The position numbers were made by a program, and so were the translations under genes. Positions 59,794-64,000 of a stretch of 64,000 bases of DNA are shown one piece after another (positions within the stretch are counted from its first letter, which is position 1; each line of letters begins with the position of its first letter). Source of the DNA: JBBSNV01 sp964458605 (GTDB lineage Bacteria; Pseudomonadota; Alphaproteobacteria; Reyranellales; JAQSWP01); the NCBI GenBank assembly GCA_964458605.1, contig CAYWLS010000001.1, forward strand, positions 310,001-374,000, in the 5' to 3' direction. The notes under the pieces were generated by a model that was not told the origin of the DNA, searched no databases, and was given only the letters and a program-made list of their open reading frames with translations.

Positions 59794-60999
59794 ATGGACA
59801 GAGAGGCGACAATGGCATCCAGCAAATCCGATCCGAAACCCGCCAATCCCAAGCCGCTGGCCGGCGTGAAGGTGCTCGAATTCGGCCATTTCGCCGCCGG
59901 ACCCTTCGCCGGCCTGCTGCTGGCCGATTGGGGCGCCGACGTGGTCAAGATCGAGCCGCCCGATGGCGAAGGCCTGCGCAACTGGCCGCCCTTCGTCGGC
60001 GGCGAGGGCGACAAGGCCTACAGCCTCAACTTCGCCTCGGTGAACCGCAACAAGCGCAGCATCACCGCCGACTTCAAGAATCCCGAGGACTTCGCGCGCA
60101 TCAAGGCGCTGTGCGGCAAGGCCGACATCATCATCGAGAATTTCCGCCCCGGCGTGCTGCCGCGGCTGGGCCTGGGCTACGACGACCTGGCCAAGATCAA
60201 TCCCAAGCTGGTCTATTGCTCGGTGTCCGGCTACGGCCAGGTCGGACCGTATTCGGGCAAGGGTGCCTTCGACGTCGCCATCCAGGCCATCTCCGGCATC
60301 ATGAGCGTGACCGGCGAGACCGACGGGCCGCCGGCCAAATGCGGCGTGCCGCTGGCCGATTTCTGCACCGCCGTGTTCGCTGCGCTGTCTTCAGTGATCG
60401 CGCTGCGCCAGGCCGAGAAGACCGGCCGAGGCAGCAACGTCGATTGTTCGATGCTGTCCTGCATGCTGGCGATCTCCGCGCTGCAGACCAGCGAATTCTG
60501 GGGCACCGACATTCCGCCGATGCGGCTGGGCTCGGGCCATCCGCGCAACGCGCCCTACGAGGGATTCATGGCCAGCGACAAATGGCTGGTGGTGGCCGCC
60601 GGCAATGACGGTCTGTGGCGCAAGCTGTGCAAGGTGATGGGCCAGGACGCGCTGACCGGCGATCCGCGCTTCGCCACCCAGCCGGCGCGGGCCAAGAACC
60701 GGGTGCTGCTGGCGGAGACCCTGGCGCCGGTGTTCAAGACCCGGACCGCGGCCGAGTGGCTCGACCTGCTGGAGAAGGAGGGCGTGCCCTGCGCGCCGAT
60801 CTTCGATTATCGCGAGGCGCTCAGCAACGAGCATATCGACGCCATCGGCCTGGTGCGCGAGATGGCGCTGCCCGGCGGCGGCAGCACCTTCACCGTGGCC
60901 AACCCGATCCGCATGACCGGCTACGAGTTCGAGATCACGCAGCGGCCTTCGACGCCGGGCGAGCACAACGAGGCGGTCGTGCGCGACTGGCTGTCGTAA
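59794..60999 (+). CDS. CaiB/BaiF family (class III) CoA-transferase
   Basis: 401 residues with normal architecture, unlike the protein at 15084. The N-terminal VKVLEFGHFAAGPFAGLLLADWGADVV-type Rossmann half is followed by the catalytic Asp D189 in PLADFCTAV, NVDCSMLSCML and the C-terminal WLDLLEKEGVPCAPIFDY segment typical of the family. It should move CoA between an acyl-CoA and an acid in the pathway. ATG 59794 is used; ATG 59812 is possible. It lies 22 bases after the carboxyltransferase gene. Confidence 0.9.
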   Translation: MDREATMASSKSDPKPANPKPLAGVKVLEFGHFAAGPFAGLLLADWGADVVKIEPPDGEGLRNWPPFVGGEGDKAYSLNFASVNRNKRSITADFKNPEDFARIKALCGKADIIIENFRPGVLPRLGLGYDDLAKINPKLVYCSVSGYGQVGPYSGKGAFDVAIQAISGIMSVTGETDGPPAKCGVPLADFCTAVFAALSSVIALRQAEKTGRGSNVDCSMLSCMLAISALQTSEFWGTDIPPMRLGSGHPRNAPYEGFMASDKWLVVAAGNDGLWRKLCKVMGQDALTGDPRFATQPARAKNRVLLAETLAPVFKTRTAAEWLDLLEKEGVPCAPIFDYREALSNEHIDAIGLVREMALPGGGSTFTVANPIRMTGYEFEITQRPSTPGEHNEAVVRDWLS

Positions 61000-61025
61000 T
61001 CCAGCAACAGGACAGGCAAGCAGAC

Positions 61026-61715
61026 ATGGACACTTCCGTATTGGTCGAGCGGCGCGACGGTGGCCGGCTGGACGTCACCCTGAACCGGCCCGACCGTTCC
61101 AACGCGCTCAACCCGCAGACCGTGGCCGAGCTGACCGAGATCGTGCTCGGTGCCTATGACGAGGACGACACCAAGCTGATCGTGTTCCGCGGCGCGGGCA
61201 AGCATTTCTGCTCCGGCTTCGATCTGACCGGCGGCGGGCTGGACAACAAGAAGGATCGTACCGGCCGCATCCTGTCGATCGAAAGCCTGCTGCAATTGAT
61301 CTGGAGCGGCCCGTTCGTCAGCCTGGCGCTGGTGCAGGGCGCTGCGGTCGGCGCCGGCGCCGACCTGGCCGCCAATTGCGACTATCGCGTGGCCGGCCCG
61401 GCGGCTTCGTTCCGCTTCCCCGGCTTCCGCCTGAGCGGCGTGACCCTGGGCACTGGCCGGCTGTCGCGGCTGGTGGGCGATCAGGCGGCGTTCGATCTGG
61501 TGCTGCGCAACCGCAAGGTCGACGCCAAGACCGCCCATGATTGCGGTCTGGCCAGCCATCTGATCGAGGTCGACCAGCACGAGGCTTTCGTCGCCGAACT
61601 GACCGCCGACCTGGCCGACATCACCAAGGGTTCGATCGTGGCGCTGAAATCGGCGGTGCGCGCGCCCGACCGGTTCCAGAGCCTCAGCCGCATTCCCATG
61701 TCGCTGCGCCGCTGA
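61026..61715 (+). CDS. Crotonase-fold protein lacking both catalytic glutamates
   Basis: 229 residues of the enoyl-CoA hydratase/isomerase superfamily: LDVTLNRPDRSNALNP near 15-30, oxyanion-hole segment HFCSGFDLTGGG near 59-70, and VQGAAVGAGADLAANCDYRV near 103-122. Where hydratases have Glu in GGGxEL this protein has Asp (GAGADL), and where the second Glu lies it reads FPGFRLSGV, with no acid. So it is unlikely to be a plain enoyl-CoA hydratase; isomerase, thioesterase, hydrolase or decarboxylase reactions are possible in this fold. ATG 61026 is 26 bases after the CoA-transferase gene; the longer open frame overlaps that gene. Confidence 0.85.
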   Translation: MDTSVLVERRDGGRLDVTLNRPDRSNALNPQTVAELTEIVLGAYDEDDTKLIVFRGAGKHFCSGFDLTGGGLDNKKDRTGRILSIESLLQLIWSGPFVSLALVQGAAVGAGADLAANCDYRVAGPAASFRFPGFRLSGVTLGTGRLSRLVGDQAAFDLVLRNRKVDAKTAHDCGLASHLIEVDQHEAFVAELTADLADITKGSIVALKSAVRAPDRFQSLSRIPMSLRR

Positions 61716-61731
61716 TCCAAGGAAGAGCGCC

Positions 61732-63033
61732 ATGCATATCGCCCTGCTGATCTCCCACAGTCCCTCGCCGCATACCGTGGGGCAGTGGCGATTGTCGCGC
61801 TCCTGGCACAACGTGACGTCCGACCCGATGGGGTTCTGGCAGCACGTCGCGCGCACCGCCGAACGCGGCTGCTTCGACATGGTGTTCCTGGCCGACGCCT
61901 ATTCGCTGCACGACGCCTATCGCAGCTCGGGCGCCGACACCATCCGCTACGCGGTGCAGTATCCCCGGCTCGACCCGCTGCCGCTGGTGCCGGCGATGGC
62001 GGCGGCGACGCGCCATGTCGGGTTCGCGGCCACCGTCTCGACCACCTTCCTGCCGCCTTATTGGACGGCGCGCCACTTCGCCACGCTCGACCACCTGACG
62101 CAGGGGCGCATCGGCTGGAACGTGGTGACGTCCTATGCCAGGAGCGAAGCGGCCAATTTCGGCATCGCCGACATTCCCGATCACGACGAGCGCTACGACC
62201 GGGCCGAGGAATATCTCGAGCTGTGCTACCGGCTGTGGGACAGTTGGGAGCCCGATGCGGTGGTGGCCGATCGCGCCACCGGCGTCTATGCCGATCCGGC
62301 CAAGGTGCATCGCACCGATTTCGTCGGCAAATATTACAGCAGCGAAGGACCGCTGCACGTGCCGCGCTCGCCGCAGGGCCGGCCGTTCATTATCCAGGCC
62401 GGCTCCTCGCCGCGCGGCCTGACCTTCGCCGGCAAGCATGCCGAAGCGGTGTTCGCCATCCGCCACGATCCCGCCGGCATGAAGCGCCAGCGCGAGAAGC
62501 TGGAGCAGGCGGCGGTGGCGGCGGGGCGCGCGCCCGACGCGCCGAAGATCCTGTGGGGCGTGCTGCCGGTGGTGGGCGAGACCCGCGCCGAGGCGCTGCG
62601 CAAGCAGCAGGCGATCTTCGACAATATCGAGATCGAGGCCGGGCTGGCGATGATGTCGGGCCATTTCAACTACGACCTGTCGCAGTTCCGCATCGACCAG
62701 CCGCTGCCCAGAATCGACGCGGCCCAAGGCATCCAGGGCCAGATCGCCATGGTGGTGGAGGATCTCAGCGACAAGATGCCGTTGGGCGAAGTGGCCAAGA
62801 AATTCGCCAGCGGCATCTGCCCGCATGTGGTGGGTAGCCCCAGCGAGGTGGCCGACCAGCTCGAGGCGCTGATCGACCAGGGCGGCGGTCACGGCTTCAT
62901 GCTGGTGACTCATGCGCTGCCAGGCAGCATCGAGGACTTCGCCGATCTGGTGGTGCCCGAGCTGCAGCGGCGCGGCCGCATGCGCAAGCGCTACCAGCAC
63001 CGGCTGCTGCGCGAGCGTTTCGAACGCGGCTAG
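61732..63033 (+). CDS. NtaA/SnaA/DszA family FMNH2-dependent monooxygenase
   Basis: 433-residue luciferase-fold enzyme closely related to the one at 51155 (both have HSPSPHxxGxWR at the start, RGCFDMxFLAD, LTQGRIGWNVV, SEAANFG and LWDSWEPDAV). A second oxygenase of the same family in a separate operon suggests two related steps or two related substrates. It lies 16 bases after the crotonase gene and 11 before the next luciferase-fold gene. No flavin reductase gene is nearby. Confidence 0.9.
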   Translation: MHIALLISHSPSPHTVGQWRLSRSWHNVTSDPMGFWQHVARTAERGCFDMVFLADAYSLHDAYRSSGADTIRYAVQYPRLDPLPLVPAMAAATRHVGFAATVSTTFLPPYWTARHFATLDHLTQGRIGWNVVTSYARSEAANFGIADIPDHDERYDRAEEYLELCYRLWDSWEPDAVVADRATGVYADPAKVHRTDFVGKYYSSEGPLHVPRSPQGRPFIIQAGSSPRGLTFAGKHAEAVFAIRHDPAGMKRQREKLEQAAVAAGRAPDAPKILWGVLPVVGETRAEALRKQQAIFDNIEIEAGLAMMSGHFNYDLSQFRIDQPLPRIDAAQGIQGQIAMVVEDLSDKMPLGEVAKKFASGICPHVVGSPSEVADQLEALIDQGGGHGFMLVTHALPGSIEDFADLVVPELQRRGRMRKRYQHRLLRERFERG

Positions 63034-63044
63034 GGGAGGCGGCG

Positions 63045-63911
63045 ATGCGGATTGGCTTGCATCTCTATGGGCATCAACTGGCGCCGACCGCCAACGTGGC
63101 CGGGGCCGCCTGGCCAGGCAGCGCGCTCGATCCGCTGCGTGTGGCCGACAGCCGGGTCGCGGTCGATTTTCTGCTGCTGGGCGGGCTGGCGCCGGGCGCC
63201 ATGTCGGGCATCGGTCGGGCCGACGACCTGATCGTGCCGCTGGCAGCGGCATCGCTGGCCATGACCACGCCGGGCGTGGAGATCGTGCTGCGGCTCAACG
63301 GCTTCGCCTTCGATCCGGCGCATGTGGCGCGCATCGGCGGCAACATGGCGCGGCTGACGCGCGAGAACTGGATGCTCCATCTCGACGGCGAGGGCGGGCG
63401 CTGGGGCGCGGCGCTCGATGCCACGGCCGCCGCCGTCCGGCTGGGCGAGTTCCTGGCGGTGCTGCGCCAGCACTGGGCCGGCGCGGCCGCGCTGGCGGGC
63501 CAGCATCTGCGCTCCAAGGGCCGCATGGTCGGGCCGCGACCCACCAAGTCGCCGCCGATCGTGCTGGATGCCGGCGTGGCGGCGTTGCTCGGCGATGGCG
63601 ATGTGCAGGCCGAGGCTATCGGCATCGACGGCCTGGCGCGCCATCGGGGATCGCGGGCACTGCTGGTGACCTGCCCGGTGGTGCTGGGGCGCAGCGAGGC
63701 CGAAGCCGAGGCAATGGCGCGCGAATGCAAATCGCTGGATCGCGCGGCGGTGCTGGTCGGCACGCCGCAGGTAGTGGGCGAGCGGATCGCCGCGGCGCTC
63801 GATGGTCGCGCCGTGGCGCGGCTGGCGCTGGGCTTTCCGGCCTTGCGCATCGCCGAGTTCGGCCTGGCACGCCAGAGTCTGCTGCCGTTGCTGCGCCAGG
63901 CGGCGGCGTAA
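63045..63911 (+). CDS. Short luciferase-fold-like protein, possibly non-catalytic
   Basis: 288 residues, about two-thirds of a normal luciferase-like monooxygenase. The opening (MRIGLHLYGHQLAPTANVAG), a strand-helix repeat pattern with FLLLGGLAPG, and the C-terminal PQVVGERIAAAL (as in the GTPxxVA(D/E)xI helix of the family) all fit the fold. The middle segments that bind FMN and the sulfonate/sulfone are not recognisable: I see no GRxxxNxVxG motif. It could be a degenerate subunit partner of the adjacent full-size enzyme (compare the LuxA/LuxB pair) or a distinct enzyme. It begins 11 bases after that gene. Confidence 0.65.
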   Translation: MRIGLHLYGHQLAPTANVAGAAWPGSALDPLRVADSRVAVDFLLLGGLAPGAMSGIGRADDLIVPLAAASLAMTTPGVEIVLRLNGFAFDPAHVARIGGNMARLTRENWMLHLDGEGGRWGAALDATAAAVRLGEFLAVLRQHWAGAAALAGQHLRSKGRMVGPRPTKSPPIVLDAGVAALLGDGDVQAEAIGIDGLARHRGSRALLVTCPVVLGRSEAEAEAMARECKSLDRAAVLVGTPQVVGERIAAALDGRAVARLALGFPALRIAEFGLARQSLLPLLRQAAA

Positions 63912-63925
63912 GGGAGAAGACGGCC

Positions 63926-64000
63926 ATGCTGATGCGCCGCACCAACGACAATTCGCTGCGACTGGGTACGTTCTACCCATCCTCGACCGGCATTCACGTC
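63926..64000 (+). CDS. Luciferase-like monooxygenase, 5' part only (cut by window end)
   Basis: The last 25 codons read MLMRRTNDNSLRLGTFYPSS, then TGIHV. LRLGTFYPSSTGIHV parallels the opening LRLGLFYPNARTIH of the enzyme at 48234, so this is probably another monooxygenase of that subgroup. An AGGGAG site lies nine bases upstream of ATG 63926; ATG 63932 is an alternative. It continues the operon that begins at 56582. Confidence 0.6.
   Translation, partial: MLMRRTNDNSLRLGTFYPSSTGIHV

Noticed and set aside
21310..63033. A dsz (dibenzothiophene desulfurisation) operon
   Set aside because: DszA-like and DszC-like proteins are present but in separate operons, with no DszB-like desulfinase or DszD reductase. 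The families are too broad to claim this pathway.

Overview
This is a high-GC window (about two-thirds G+C by eye) with dense, overlapping operons, frequent GTG/TTG starts and strong Shine-Dalgarno sequences. The gene content (a glycogen/trehalose operon, two branched-chain-type ABC transporters, many acyl-CoA enzymes and luciferase-like monooxygenases, MocR-type regulators) suggests a metabolically versatile alphaproteobacterium, perhaps of the Rhodospirillales. That placement is an inference from gene content and style only. I saw no rRNA, tRNA, CRISPR array or insertion sequence.

Layout. (1) 24-13671: a six-gene operon, glgE, treS-mak fusion, glgB, glgX, treZ, treY, every junction overlapping by 1-4 bases. 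It joins the trehalose-maltose-1-phosphate-glucan route (TreS/Mak/GlgE/GlgB) to the glucan-trehalose route (GlgX/TreZ/TreY). (2) 13719-15080: an MFS exporter. (3) 15084-21084, minus strand: a Liv-type ABC importer (binding protein, two permeases, two ATPases) followed by an unusual CaiB-family CoA-transferase. (4) 21310-28602: an operon resembling parts of the acyclic terpene (Atu) and leucine/isovalerate pathways: a DszC/acyl-CoA-dehydrogenase-like flavoenzyme, an acyl-CoA carboxylase beta subunit, an AtuE-like hydratase, an AtuA protein and a MocR regulator. (5) 28821-34300: a lower-GC island with three copies of one modular gene. Two copies share a 731-bp, nearly identical N-terminal module and end in two unrelated lysozyme-like domains. 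Each is followed by a different small exported or membrane protein gene. The third copy is a relic. (6) 34309-48199: an acyl-CoA dehydrogenase (minus), then a CoA ligase / acyl-CoA dehydrogenase / carboxyltransferase / Baeyer-Villiger monooxygenase operon, then a second complete Liv importer and another DszC-like flavoenzyme. (7) 48234-64000: luciferase-like monooxygenases, a TauD-type dioxygenase, an MmgE/PrpD protein, two more MocR regulators, and a second CoA ligase / carboxyltransferase / CoA-transferase / crotonase / monooxygenase operon that runs off the window end.

Regions 3, 4, 6 and 7 look like one catabolic supercluster: import of an organic acid or amide-like compound, oxygenation, CoA activation and beta-oxidation-like processing. 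The substrate cannot be named from sequence. A palindromic element, ATTG-N3-CAAT (best form CAATTG-N3-CAATTG), recurs in its promoter regions and is the likely operator of the three MocR paralogues. No flavin reductase and no biotin carboxylase subunit are encoded in the window, although several enzymes would need them.

The most unusual feature is the island in region 5. Its arrangement (constant N-terminal module, glycine-rich junction, variable peptidoglycan-hydrolase tip of lower GC, candidate immunity gene, orphan cassette without an N-terminus or ribosome site, decayed third copy) is what a polymorphic toxin-immunity locus looks like. A domesticated phage virion lysozyme is the main alternative.
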